64,000 nucleotides of DNA. Source: Caldifarciminota bacterium (GTDB lineage: Bacteria; Hydrothermota; Tepidihabitantia; Tepidihabitantales; Tepidihabitantaceae). Every line of letters begins with the position of its first letter. The stretch's first letter is position 1. This document shows, piece after piece, positions 33,371 through 42,241 of this stretch. The translations under genes and the position numbers were made by a program. The stretch is from the NCBI GenBank assembly GCA_026418295.1, contig JAOABP010000003.1:179175-243174 (forward strand), read 5' to 3'. Under the pieces are notes generated by a model, which worked only from the letters and a program-made list of their open reading frames with translations, was not told the DNA's origin and did not search any database.

Positions 33371-33922
33371 TCCTTCTTCAATACTGAGCGGTGTTTCCGT
33401 AATATCGGTTTCCGGAACGATTGCCAGCCAGCCGCTGGTAGGATTGGGTGCGGTCGGGAAAAAGACCAGAAATGCCCGGCGGCCGTCGGCAAGTTCCACC
33501 GGTTCTTCACCCGTGAGGAAACCGAGTGCCAGCAGCCCTTTCCGGGGATACTCTACCAGCACCGTCTTGCGCAGTGATGACCGTTTGATAAAGACCGCAT
33601 CGGTAAGCTGGCGGGCTGATGTATAAACCGAGCTGGCGAACGGCAGCTGGCGGAAGAAGCGGTCCAGCCAGGTCAAAAAGTGCCGGCCAAGATAGCCCGA
33701 GGTCAGGGCGCCGAGCAGAGTTATTGCGCCAATGAGCACCAGAAAACCGATAAGGGTTAAAAGGACCGAGGGCAGCTGCTGAAGCCAGCGCAGGTGGCGC
33801 AGGAGCGGCTGGAGGATGCTGCCGAGATGGGAGATGATGAACCAGAGGACAAAGACAGTCAGCCCCACCGGCAGTATTGCTGCCAGCCCGGTGATAAAGT
33901 AGCGGCGCAGCCGTGAGAGCAT
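33278..33922 (-). CDS. DUF502 membrane protein
   Basis: 214 aa of the DUF502 family. Two N-terminal membrane helices (YFITGLAAILPVGLTVFVLWF and VLLTLIGFLVLIGAITLLG) are followed by LTSGYLGRHFLTWLDRFFRQLP and the conserved soluble part (SSVYTSARQLTDAVF, YPRKGLLALGFLTG, FPTAPNPTSGWLAIVPE). Function is unknown, probably envelope related. The 3' end overlaps the convergent lon gene by 93 nt, which is unusual for two conserved genes. It starts 12 nt after the hisC-like gene, so it is last in the GT2-flippase-aminotransferase operon. Confidence 0.85.
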   Translation of the reverse strand: MLSRLRRYFITGLAAILPVGLTVFVLWFIISHLGSILQPLLRHLRWLQQLPSVLLTLIGFLVLIGAITLLGALTSGYLGRHFLTWLDRFFRQLPFASSVYTSARQLTDAVFIKRSSLRKTVLVEYPRKGLLALGFLTGEEPVELADGRRAFLVFFPTAPNPTSGWLAIVPETDITETPLSIEEGLKFVVSGGLARPADFRVFGSKPPEELRQLP

Positions 33923-33934
33923 ATTCAGGCTGTG

Positions 33935-35059
33935 CTAATCAGCCGCCGGGGTGCTGATGCGCAGATAGGCGAGGGTTTCATTCAGCGCTTTGAGGAAGCG
34001 CCGGTTTTCCGGCTCCCGGCCCACCGAAACCCGCAGGGCGGTAGGAAATCCGTACTCCTTGACCGTGCGGGTTATTACCCCTTTGCGCTGGAGGATGTCA
34101 AATATGAGCGAGGAGTCAACCGTAAAGTTGACAAAGACAAAGTTGGCGTAACTTTCAAGATAAAACAGCTTGAGCCGTTTGAACTCCCGGTAAAACATCG
34201 CCTTCCCCGCTTCGTTCACCTGCCGGCTGCGTTTCACATGCCGGGTGTCGCTCAGGGCGGCGATGGCGGCAACCTGAGCGGCGCGATTGGCATTGAACGG
34301 CAGCCGGACCTTCATCAGCGTCTGGATGATCTCAGGCCTTGCAAATCCATAACCGATGCGCAGACCGGCAAGGCCGTAGATCTTTGAGAAGGTGCGCAGG
34401 ACGAGAATGTTGTAGTTCTGATTGTAAAAGTCCAGTCCCCGCGGGTAGTCACGGCTCGTGATGTATTCAGCGTAGGCTTCGTCGAGGACAACCAGGACAT
34501 GTTCCGGTAGCTGCGCCATGAATTCGGCAAGCTCCTTGCGGTTGACGATGGTGCCCAGCGGGTTAATTGGATTATCAAGATAGATGAGCTTGGTCTTCGG
34601 TGTGATGCTGGCCAGAATCCGCTCGAGGTCGTGCCGGTACTCCCGGGTGGGAATCTGAATGATGTTGGCGTTCATAATTGTGCCGGCAATCCGGGCGGAA
34701 ATGAACGAGCCGGCGCTGATGATCATCTCGTCGCCCGGGTCAAGATAGGCGAGACAGGCAAGATAAATCAGATCCACCGAGCCATTGCCGACAATGATCG
34801 AATCATAATCAACCCGGTAGAGTTCACTCAGGTGTTGTCGCAGATAGTAGCAGGTATCTTCCGGATAATAATGAAGCTGGGGCAGCGCCTTGCGCAGGGC
34901 GGCAAGTGCTTTGGGCGATGGGCCAAGCGGATTTTCATTGGAAGCAAGTTTAATCACCGGTCCTTTGAGCTTGAGTTCCCGCACCACCTCTTCAACCGGT
35001 TTGCCCGGCTTGTAGGGAACGACCCGCTCCAGATTCGGCCGGGGTAAAGGCAACGCCAT
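33935..35059 (-). CDS. hisC: HisC-like histidinol-phosphate aminotransferase
   Basis: 374 aa, PLP-dependent fold type I. The family features are LASNENPLGPSPKALAA, YYPEDTCYYLRQHLSE, DNPINPLGT, VLDEAYAEYI, and the PLP-binding Lys in RTFSKIYGLAGLRIGY, with R-V-S-V-G near the C-terminus. HisC makes histidinol phosphate; paralogues act on aromatic amino acids or on other substrates. No other his gene is near. AAGGAGG formed by the last codons of the flippase gene precedes ATG 35059, which abuts the flippase stop. The position inside a glycolipid-type cluster makes a non-histidine substrate possible. Confidence 0.85.
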   Translation of the reverse strand: MALPLPRPNLERVVPYKPGKPVEEVVRELKLKGPVIKLASNENPLGPSPKALAALRKALPQLHYYPEDTCYYLRQHLSELYRVDYDSIIVGNGSVDLIYLACLAYLDPGDEMIISAGSFISARIAGTIMNANIIQIPTREYRHDLERILASITPKTKLIYLDNPINPLGTIVNRKELAEFMAQLPEHVLVVLDEAYAEYITSRDYPRGLDFYNQNYNILVLRTFSKIYGLAGLRIGYGFARPEIIQTLMKVRLPFNANRAAQVAAIAALSDTRHVKRSRQVNEAGKAMFYREFKRLKLFYLESYANFVFVNFTVDSSLIFDILQRKGVITRTVKEYGFPTALRVSVGREPENRRFLKALNETLAYLRISTPAAD

Positions 35060-36091
35060 TTATTCCTCCTTTTTTCCCTCTTTAATACTTTGCGGGGTGC
35101 GTTTCATAAAGGCGAAAAGCACACCCCCGATCAGGGCAAAAAACAGATCCAGCGCCAGAAAAAGCAGAGCAGTGGACAATGCCTGTTCCGGGCTCAGGCG
35201 GTTGGGAAGCCAGGGAGGGGTGAAGAAGAGGACAAAGGCAGCCTCCCGCACCCCCAGCCCGCCGATCGCCGGAATATTAACGACGATGTTGAGCACCGGG
35301 ATGAAAATAAAGTAATAGACGGGCGGGACACCGGCACCGACGGCACGGGCGGTAAAAAACCAGGCAAGGGAAAGCGCTGCCTGGACACCGATGCCCGAGA
35401 GAAAACTGATGACCAGTGCCCAGGGCTGATGGCGGTAGTTTTTAACCGCCTGGTAAGTCCGTTCAACCAGTCCGCTCAGCCGCACGAGTGCGGCAAATTT
35501 TCTGCCCAGAGAATTCAGCAGGTGATGCACGGAAAGGTAGACGCGGTCGTTGAAAAAAAGCAGGGTTACCGCCACAAGGAGCAGGAGGATGGCAGAAAGC
35601 AGCAGGACAACACCAAAGCCGGTAAACCTGCCTGCCCCCAGGCTCAGTGCCGATGCCTGACGTAAGGATATAACTGCACCCATTATTATGGCAAGGAAAG
35701 TCAGACTCTGAAAGCCGAGCAGCCGGTCCAGCAGGGTGGCGGAAAATGCCTGGGGTCCCATGCCCGGTCTGGTGGTATAGGCGATGCGCATAACATCACC
35801 CCCGATTGAGGTGGGCAGGAGTTTGCAGAAGAACAGTCCCAGGGTGAATACCCGGGCAAGGTACCAGGTGGTAAAGTAAAGCCGCTGTGCCTGGAGCAGA
35901 ACCTGCCAGCGCCAGGCAGATATGAGAATAAACAGGAGGTAAATCAGGCCGGCGAGAAGGAGAAAGCGCCAGTCTGCCTCCTGGAGGGTGGAAATAGAGG
36001 CACCAAGCTGGTGCCGGAACAGATAACCCAGGAGTCCCAGCAGACCGAATGAAACAAGAAAGCGGATGATGTTCTGGAACCGGTGCTTCAC
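35060..36091 (-). CDS. Flippase-like integral membrane protein (UPF0104 / LPG_synthase_TM)
   Basis: 343 aa with about eight helices. It belongs to the lysylphosphatidylglycerol-synthase transmembrane / AglD-like family. Signs are FLVSFGLLGLLGYLFRHQ, ISAWRWQVLLQAQRL, GLFFCKLLPTSIGGDVMRIAY, PAIGGLGVREAAFVLFF. Members flip or help assemble lipid-linked glycans. GTG 36091 overlaps the GT2 stop (GTGA), so the two are coupled. A conserved GT2-flippase pair usually transfers a sugar from a polyprenyl carrier outward. Confidence 0.88.
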   Translation of the reverse strand: MKHRFQNIIRFLVSFGLLGLLGYLFRHQLGASISTLQEADWRFLLLAGLIYLLFILISAWRWQVLLQAQRLYFTTWYLARVFTLGLFFCKLLPTSIGGDVMRIAYTTRPGMGPQAFSATLLDRLLGFQSLTFLAIIMGAVISLRQASALSLGAGRFTGFGVVLLLSAILLLLVAVTLLFFNDRVYLSVHHLLNSLGRKFAALVRLSGLVERTYQAVKNYRHQPWALVISFLSGIGVQAALSLAWFFTARAVGAGVPPVYYFIFIPVLNIVVNIPAIGGLGVREAAFVLFFTPPWLPNRLSPEQALSTALLFLALDLFFALIGGVLFAFMKRTPQSIKEGKKEE

Positions 36092-37047
36092 CCCGCACGC
36101 TCTTCGGTGTCCGGTGGGGTTCGACGGTCCCCGGACTGTCGGAGCTGATGCTCAATATTTTCCAGCCGGTCGTTGACCGAGGCGATGGATTCACCCAGAA
36201 AGCCGGCAGCAAAGAAGAGCAGCCCGGAAAGCACAAACAGAATTACCAGATAAAGGAGGGGACGGAACCCGTGACCAACAAGACGCAGTGCGATCGCCAG
36301 TATACCGGTGATAAATCCGAGAAAAAGGGAGACAAATCCCAAGGTGCCAAAATAAAGCATCGGTTTGCGCATGAATGAAACCTGAAACGCAACCGCCAGC
36401 AGGTCAAGAAATCCAATTACGATCCGCCACGGACTGGAGTACTTCGGTTTACCCGCATATCTGGGTCTGAGCTCAACCGGCACTTCAGCGATTGCGAAGC
36501 CCCGCACGGCAGCGAGGGGGACGATGTAACGGTGCCAATCCTTGCGCAGGTTCATACCCGCCAGTACTTCCCGGCGGAAGGTCTTGAGCGCATTGATGTC
36601 GTGCACCTTGAGTCCGAAAAGCTTGCGGGCAAGGAAATTGTAGATCCGCGATACGGTTTTCTTCTCATATCGGCCAATCTTTCTGCCGGTTACCAGGTCA
36701 TAGCCCTTTTTCAGCATCTCGACCTGGAGTTTGATATCATCGGGTGAAAACTGAAGATCGGCATCAAAGATGGAAATAAATTGACCCCGCGCCCGGGCGA
36801 ATCCGGCAAGTACCGCACCGGTCTTGCCCTGATTTTTCGCCAGACGGACAACCGAAAGAAACGGATAACGCGCCCGGGCAGCATCGGCGATCGCAAAGGT
36901 TGTATCGGTCGAACCATCATCAACCAGAATTACCTCATAATTTTCATCCAGCTTTTCTGCCAGTTCAGCAAGAAGCGGTTCGATGTTTTCCGCCTCATTA
37001 TAAGCAGGCACAATTACCGATACGAGCGGGTTTTTGGAAAACCCCAT
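36088..37047 (-). CDS. Family 2 glycosyltransferase (DPM1/GtrB-like)
   Basis: 319 aa. The GT-A domain has SVIVPAYNEAENI, VILVDDGSTDTT, FDADLQFSPDD (DxD metal site), TGRKIGRYEKK and ALKTFRREVL, then two C-terminal membrane helices around YFGTLGFVSLFLGFITGILA and YLVILFVLSGLLFFAAGFLG. Such enzymes load a sugar onto polyprenyl phosphate at the membrane. It heads the four-gene operon GT2-flippase-aminotransferase-DUF502. ATG 37047 follows a promoter by 7 nt and has no Shine-Dalgarno. Confidence 0.9.
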   Translation of the reverse strand: MGFSKNPLVSVIVPAYNEAENIEPLLAELAEKLDENYEVILVDDGSTDTTFAIADAARARYPFLSVVRLAKNQGKTGAVLAGFARARGQFISIFDADLQFSPDDIKLQVEMLKKGYDLVTGRKIGRYEKKTVSRIYNFLARKLFGLKVHDINALKTFRREVLAGMNLRKDWHRYIVPLAAVRGFAIAEVPVELRPRYAGKPKYSSPWRIVIGFLDLLAVAFQVSFMRKPMLYFGTLGFVSLFLGFITGILAIALRLVGHGFRPLLYLVILFVLSGLLFFAAGFLGESIASVNDRLENIEHQLRQSGDRRTPPDTEERAG

Positions 37048-37054
37048 TTTATTG

Positions 37055-37082
37055 AATATACCGGATTTTTAATGATTGTCAA
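37055..37082 (-). promoter_or_regulatory. Promoter of the GT2-flippase operon, leaderless geometry
   Basis: TTGACA (37082-37077), 16 nt, TATATT (37060-37055), then 7 nt to ATG 37047. The start codon should be the first transcribed codon. Confidence 0.65.
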
Positions 37083-37191
37083 GAGATGCGTTGGCGCCGA
37101 CAGGCCGGCGGTCCGGAGAAAAAACAGGTTCGTTAAGTGTAAGCTATTGATTTTCTGTAAATTGTAAAACGATACCCGATGGCGGAGATTG

Positions 37192-37220
37192 TTGATTTGA
37201 GAGCCGGTTGCGGTTAGTAT
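37192..37220 (+). promoter_or_regulatory. Possible promoter of the lamin-tail gene
   Basis: TTGATT (37192-37197), 17 nt, TAGTAT (37215-37220), 14 nt before ATG 37235. The leader would be about 7 nt and no strong Shine-Dalgarno is seen. Confidence 0.4.
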
Positions 37221-37234
37221 AGGGGTAAAACGGG

Positions 37235-38512
37235 ATGATAAACATCGCTCTGTTTGCGGTTTTGATATTTAGCCGGATTGTGATTACTGAAGTCATGTCC
37301 AATCCTGCGGGTGCGGACGGTGCTCAATATCCAGAGGACCGTAATGAGTTTGTTGAGATTTATAATGCGGGGAATCGGGCGGTTGACCTTTTTAATTACC
37401 GGATTTCTGATGGTGATGCCGAGGATGTTATCCGGGCGTGGACCGATTCCTTAATTCTGATCCCGCATCCTAATGTGCTCATCGGCTCCACCTGGCTGAA
37501 GCCCGGCGGCTACGCGGTAATCCTGGATCCGGAATATACCGATCCGGAGGGGCAGGGCGGTTTTATTCAGCCCTATCATTTTGCCGACTCCGCGCTAATT
37601 CTCACCGTAGGCAATACTACGATCGGCAATGGTTTGGCGGGCAACGACCCGGTTTCCATATACGGGTATGATGACACCAGCAGTTTTGGCACACCGGCCA
37701 ATCCCAATGACGGCTTTCCCTCCAACCCGGGTGACGGTTATTCCTGGGAACGGATTGATATCAACGGGCCGGATGAGCCGGATAACTGGGCAATCTGTCC
37801 GGACAGCGCGGGTTGTACTCCCGGCGGGCAGAATGCGGTTGCCATGCGGGTGGATGTGGCGCTGACAAAACTTGAGATTCTGGATGCCAGTATTCCTGGT
37901 GCCGGAGAGGCTTTTCATCTTGGCGCCGGTGTGCGTAATCAGGGGTATGTGAGCAGTCCACCCGGGAGTTTGCAACTCCTTTATTATCCGAATGATCCGA
38001 TTCAGGAGATAATACTGCCGGTAATGAGTCCGCGGCAGGAGTCTCTGTTTGTATTTGAAATCGAAATGCCCCCGGTGCCTAAGGAGATTTGGGCAAGGGC
38101 GGTGGTGCCGGGTGACAGGGATACCACAAACAACCTTGCCCGGATTACGGTTAATCCGAAAATGGGCACCGCATTGTTGATTCTGCAGAGCCCCAGTTTC
38201 AGCCCGGATGGTGACGGTTTTGAGGACAGTCTCTTAATCAGATACCGGCTGCCTGAGCGGGGCGGGCGTTTGCGGGTTCGGATATTTACCCTGGGTGCCA
38301 GTATCGTCAGGACCCTGGTCGATACTAAGACAGTTCCCGAAAGTCTGGGCTTAATGTACTGGGATGGCCGGCAGGATAATGGCCAGCCGGCACCTGCCGG
38401 AATTTATCTGGTTGTCCTTGATTATTACCGGGGTAATGCGCGGTTGCGGTCAAAACTGCCGGTTGTGCTGATCAGAAAGCAGGATCAGCGGAACTTCGGG
38501 GTGAGAATGTAA
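37235..38512 (+). CDS. Secreted lamin-tail-domain protein with FlgD-like C-terminus
   Basis: 425 aa. A short signal peptide (MINIALFAVLIFSRI) is followed by a lamin-tail domain (ITEVMSNPAGADG, NEFVEIYNAGNRAVDLFNYRISD, GGYAVILDPEY), a CARDB-like beta domain around residues 200-310, and a FlgD-like Ig domain (SPDGDGFEDSLLIRYRLPE, RVRIFTLGASIVRTL, MYWDGRQDNGQPAPAGIYLVVL). These are binding or structural domains of secreted proteins. It may attach to the cell surface. It overlaps the convergent M23 gene by 28 nt. Confidence 0.78.
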   Translation: MINIALFAVLIFSRIVITEVMSNPAGADGAQYPEDRNEFVEIYNAGNRAVDLFNYRISDGDAEDVIRAWTDSLILIPHPNVLIGSTWLKPGGYAVILDPEYTDPEGQGGFIQPYHFADSALILTVGNTTIGNGLAGNDPVSIYGYDDTSSFGTPANPNDGFPSNPGDGYSWERIDINGPDEPDNWAICPDSAGCTPGGQNAVAMRVDVALTKLEILDASIPGAGEAFHLGAGVRNQGYVSSPPGSLQLLYYPNDPIQEIILPVMSPRQESLFVFEIEMPPVPKEIWARAVVPGDRDTTNNLARITVNPKMGTALLILQSPSFSPDGDGFEDSLLIRYRLPERGGRLRVRIFTLGASIVRTLVDTKTVPESLGLMYWDGRQDNGQPAPAGIYLVVLDYYRGNARLRSKLPVVLIRKQDQRNFGVRM

Positions 38513-39348
38513 TCTGCCGGGTTCACCCACCTGCCATTGACCATAATTCCATAATGCAGGTGGTTGCCGGTTGCCAGTCCGGTGGCGCCAACAGTAGCGA
38601 TTACCTCACCCCGTTTTACCATTTTTCCCGGACTGACCCGGACCGTCTGGCAATGGGCATAAAAGGTGCGGATTCCCCAGCCGTGATCAATTTCCACGGT
38701 TCGGCCATAACCGGCGCGCCAGCCGGAGGAGATAACCCTGCCGTCAGCGGTGGCAACAATCGGTGTGCCCCGGGGTGCGACAATGTCCATCCCCTCGTGA
38801 AACTCGTATCTGCCGGAAAACGGGTCCTTCCGGTTGCCGAAGCCGGAGGTAACCCAGCCCTGAACGGGCCAGATGGAGGGCAGATGGCGTATCCGGTCCT
38901 GCTGGGTGGATACCGCCCGGTCAATCTCCAGAAGCGACTGACGGGCAAAATTTGCCCGCCTTAAAAGCTCATCAACCTCCGGGGCGACAGTTGCCGGCTG
39001 ATAACCGCCTACCCCCATTTTCCGGACATCAGCGGGCACAAGCTGAAGGTTGACCGCAGAGCGGAACCGGTTGTCCATCTGCTCGGTAAAGGCAAGAAAC
39101 TGGCGGAAACTGTCCACGGCCGCAGTATAGGCAGCCAGTTTCTGGTTCAGGATGTTGTTTTCTGCAATCAGCCGGTTAAGCAGACCCCGCTGGGTAAAAC
39201 GGGTGATGATAAACCTGGTTACCGCCCCACTGAAAAATAAAAAGCCAAAGATTACCGCCACGGTAATATATATATAGTGGAGGGGAATGGAAAGGCTCAA
39301 TGCCTTGTTCCGGCGGGTCAGGGTAACCAGAACCTGAAGCCTTTCCAC
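38485..39348 (-). CDS. Membrane-anchored M23 peptidase (LytM type)
   Basis: 287 aa. One N-terminal membrane helix (YIYITVAVIFGFLFFSGAV) is followed by a coiled coil (about residues 50-85) and a C-terminal M23 domain. Its zinc ligands are in YEFHEGMDIV (His-x3-Asp) and NHLHYGIM (His-x-His). The layout is that of MepM/envelope-type endopeptidases acting on peptidoglycan. GTG 39348 is the start, supported by a promoter 6 nt upstream. It overlaps the 3' end of the lamin-tail gene. Confidence 0.88.
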   Translation of the reverse strand: MERLQVLVTLTRRNKALSLSIPLHYIYITVAVIFGFLFFSGAVTRFIITRFTQRGLLNRLIAENNILNQKLAAYTAAVDSFRQFLAFTEQMDNRFRSAVNLQLVPADVRKMGVGGYQPATVAPEVDELLRRANFARQSLLEIDRAVSTQQDRIRHLPSIWPVQGWVTSGFGNRKDPFSGRYEFHEGMDIVAPRGTPIVATADGRVISSGWRAGYGRTVEIDHGWGIRTFYAHCQTVRVSPGKMVKRGEVIATVGATGLATGNHLHYGIMVNGRWVNPADYILTPKFR

Positions 39349-39354
39349 AATAGC

Positions 39355-39382
39355 AGATTAACAATTTGAAATCCGGAGTCAA
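39355..39382 (-). promoter_or_regulatory. Promoter of the membrane M23 gene, leaderless geometry
   Basis: TTGACT (39382-39377), 16 nt, TAATCT (39360-39355), then 6 nt to GTG 39348. Confidence 0.6.
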
Positions 39383-39401
39383 GTTTTTTTAGGAGTTTAT
39401 T

Positions 39402-39429
39402 TTGACCGGGGTGGAATAGATGGTAAAAT
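39402..39429 (+). promoter_or_regulatory. Promoter of the subtilase gene
   Basis: TTGACC (39402-39407), 16 nt, TAAAAT (39424-39429). The leader is about 24 nt and carries AAGGAGG before GTG 39460, in contrast with the divergent leaderless gene 20 bp away. Confidence 0.6.
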
Positions 39430-39459
39430 TAATAAGTTGGCAAATTTTAAGGAGGTAAT

Positions 39460-42189
39460 GTGAAGTTGATTCTGTGTAGCGCCCTGAGCATGTTCGTGGC
39501 GCTGTCATCGCTTTTTGCCCGCACCCCGGACCATTACAGTATGGGTCCGGTACACCGGTTTGAACCGGCCGCAGGCGATGAGCAAAACTATATTAGTTTC
39601 AGCAACGGGTATGTGATTGATACCCGCTATGGGGAGCCGGCAGTGCCGGCTGAACTGCGTGCCACACCACCGGCAGACGGGCCGGCTTATCATATTATTC
39701 AATTCCGGGGCCCGGTCCGGCGGATCTGGCTTGAACAGCTGGAACGGCTGGGAATAAGGACCATCGGCTATCTGCCCAATTATGCCACCGTGGCAAAACT
39801 GAGTTCTAAGGAGCGCCAGGTGCTTTCAGGGCTGGAGTTTGTTAACTGGATCGGACTTTTCCATCCCGCATACAAGATCCAGGCCGGACTCCTGGACCAT
39901 TCCGGCACTGCTGACATTGCGATTCTGGTAACACCAGGGGAAAAACCGGAACCGGTGGTGGAGCTGATTACTAATGCAGGCGGCAGGGTGGCTGTGGTCA
40001 GCACCAGTCCGTTCGGCACCGTAATTCAGGGTACGGTGACCAGCTGGACGATTTCCGCTCTTGCCCGTCTGCCTGAGGTGTTCTGGGTTCAGGAATGGAC
40101 CGAGCCCGCAACCGCGAATAACAACTGCCAGTGGGTACTCCAGTCCGGCTGGCGTGCAACTGCGCCACCGGACACCTCGCTGGCTGCCAGACCGGCATGG
40201 CGCAATGGGGTCCGGGGGCAGGGTGTGATCCTGTCTACCACTGATACCGGGCTTAACCTCGGGCATGACATGTTCCGGGATCCGGCAATGAGCATCACCC
40301 CGCCCGGTGTCTGGCCCGAACACCGGAAGGTTGTTGCCTATAAACGTTACGGCACCGCAGATGTGACTGAGGGGCAGTATCATGGTTCCCATGTAAACGG
40401 CACGGTCGCCGGCGATGACTCGGTTACCGGTGGCACCAGCTTTTATGACGGGATGTCCATCAAGGGCAGGCTTTACTTTGTTGATCTGACAAACGGCACC
40501 AGCTTTGTCCTTGGCACCGATCTCTGGAGTCTGTGGGATACGGTCTATTTTGGCCGGGGACTGCCCGATTCCCTCAGACCCATAAGACAGCATTCCGGCT
40601 CCTGGGGATGGTCAAATTCCAGCGGTACATATCTGCTGCAGGATGCCTCAACTGATGCCTTTGCTTGGGCTTACAAGGACTTCCTGAATATCATGGCTGC
40701 GGGTAATGAGTATTCAACCCGCCGGATCCGGAACCCGGGCATTGCCAAGAATGTGCTTACAGTAGGAGCGACCCAGAACGGGACCGCTGCCAATGCGATC
40801 GCCAGCTTTTCCAGTCGCGGTCCGACCCAGGATGGCAGGCTCAAGCCGACCGTGATGGCACCGGGCGAAGATGTGTATTCCGCAACAAGAACCGGCACTA
40901 ACACCTACCAGTCGATGGACGGCACCTCAATGGCGACACCCGCAGCTTCGGGGACAATCGGGCTTTTGCGCTGTTATCTTCAGGAGGGTTATTATCCGAC
41001 CGGTGAGCCGGTGCCCGAAAACCGGCTGAGCTACATTTCCGCCGCCCTTTTACGCTCAATGGCGATTGCCTCCTGCGATCCGAACATCGGCTCCTACACA
41101 CCACCGGACAACAACATCGGCTGGGGCAGGATTGACGCCGATTCGGTACTTTACTTTGCCGGCGATACCCGCAAACTGCTGCTTAAGGACGACACCGCCG
41201 GACTGGCGACCGGTGAGTACAAGGAGGAGCAGTTTGTGGTAAATTCATCAATTCCATTGCGGGTGGCGCTGGTCTGGACCGACACGGCTGCTGCCCCGAA
41301 TGCCAACCCGACCCTGGTAAACAACCTGGATCTGGAGCTGGTCTCACCGACCGGGGTTTCCTATCATGGCAATAAATACTCAGGAGGTCAGTCGGTACCC
41401 AATCCTACCGGCTGGGACTCGGTTAATGTTGAGGAGTGCTGCCGGGTGAATGCCCCGGACTCCGGGCTCTGGACCATCCGGGTCTATGCCCGCAATGTGG
41501 CAACTGCTGCCCGACAGCCCTTTGCTTGGACGATAACCGGCGATGTCAGCACACCCCAGACGGTAATTCACGATGCCGGGGTCAGAATGATTCTTGCACC
41601 GGTGGGGGTGCTCGACTCGGGCACGACTGTCACCCCGCAGGCGCTCGTGGTCAATGTCGGGCCCCAGGCGGAAAGTGTGGCGGTCCGGTTTGAGATCATC
41701 CCCGGTTATGCTGATACCCAGGCGCTGGTAATCAATGCCGGCGGTATGGAAACGCTCAGCTTTAACCCCTGGCAGGCGCTTGCGATCGGGACATTTGTTG
41801 TCCGGTGCTCAACCATGCTTGCCGGTGACATCAACCCCGGAAACGACCTCCAGGTTGACTCATTTGAGGTGGTGCCGGTTACCGGTGTCAGTGAAGGCAG
41901 GAGCGTGCCCGCACGGCTGACGCTGGGAGCCATTCAGCCCAATCCGTTCTCCGGTGCAACCATGGTCCGCTACGGTCTGCCCAGAGCGGCGCGGGTGCAG
42001 ATTCAGATCTTCTCAGTAACCGGTGAGCTGGTCCGGACTCTTGAGAGCGGCGAGAAACCGGCTGGCTATCATACCGCAATCTGGGACGGCACCGATGATC
42101 ATAACCGCAGTCTGGGTTATGGCGTATTCTATCTCCGGCTGAGTTCGGGGACGGTATCGCTGGCAGAAAAGCTGATCCGGACAAGATAA
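39460..42189 (+). CDS. Secreted S8 subtilisin-like protease with C-terminal sorting domain
   Basis: 909 aa. A signal peptide (residues 1-20) and propeptide-like region precede the S8 domain. The catalytic triad is visible as Asp262 (STTDTGLN), His308 (HGSHVNGT) and Ser490 (DGTSMATP), with the oxyanion Asn416 (AAGNE). A P/proprotein-type beta domain and a CARDB-like region follow. The last 85 residues are a typical T9SS-type domain (IQPNPFSGATMVRYGLP, VQIQIFSVTGELVRTL, AIWDGTDDHNRSLGYGVFYLRL). GTG 39460 follows AAGGAGG by 4 nt. A terminator follows. Confidence 0.92.
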   Translation: MKLILCSALSMFVALSSLFARTPDHYSMGPVHRFEPAAGDEQNYISFSNGYVIDTRYGEPAVPAELRATPPADGPAYHIIQFRGPVRRIWLEQLERLGIRTIGYLPNYATVAKLSSKERQVLSGLEFVNWIGLFHPAYKIQAGLLDHSGTADIAILVTPGEKPEPVVELITNAGGRVAVVSTSPFGTVIQGTVTSWTISALARLPEVFWVQEWTEPATANNNCQWVLQSGWRATAPPDTSLAARPAWRNGVRGQGVILSTTDTGLNLGHDMFRDPAMSITPPGVWPEHRKVVAYKRYGTADVTEGQYHGSHVNGTVAGDDSVTGGTSFYDGMSIKGRLYFVDLTNGTSFVLGTDLWSLWDTVYFGRGLPDSLRPIRQHSGSWGWSNSSGTYLLQDASTDAFAWAYKDFLNIMAAGNEYSTRRIRNPGIAKNVLTVGATQNGTAANAIASFSSRGPTQDGRLKPTVMAPGEDVYSATRTGTNTYQSMDGTSMATPAASGTIGLLRCYLQEGYYPTGEPVPENRLSYISAALLRSMAIASCDPNIGSYTPPDNNIGWGRIDADSVLYFAGDTRKLLLKDDTAGLATGEYKEEQFVVNSSIPLRVALVWTDTAAAPNANPTLVNNLDLELVSPTGVSYHGNKYSGGQSVPNPTGWDSVNVEECCRVNAPDSGLWTIRVYARNVATAARQPFAWTITGDVSTPQTVIHDAGVRMILAPVGVLDSGTTVTPQALVVNVGPQAESVAVRFEIIPGYADTQALVINAGGMETLSFNPWQALAIGTFVVRCSTMLAGDINPGNDLQVDSFEVVPVTGVSEGRSVPARLTLGAIQPNPFSGATMVRYGLPRAARVQIQIFSVTGELVRTLESGEKPAGYHTAIWDGTDDHNRSLGYGVFYLRLSSGTVSLAEKLIRTR

Positions 42190-42206
42190 GCTGAGTTACG
42201 CAATCC

Positions 42207-42240
42207 GGGCGGAAGGCTGACGGTCTTCCGCCCTTTTTTT
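42207..42240 (+). terminator. Subtilase gene terminator
   Basis: A 9-bp stem pairs 42207-42215 (GGGCGGAAG) with 42225-42233, with a 9-nt loop, followed by at least seven T. The convergent galE gene ends at 42242. Confidence 0.88.
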
Positions 42241-42241
42241 T

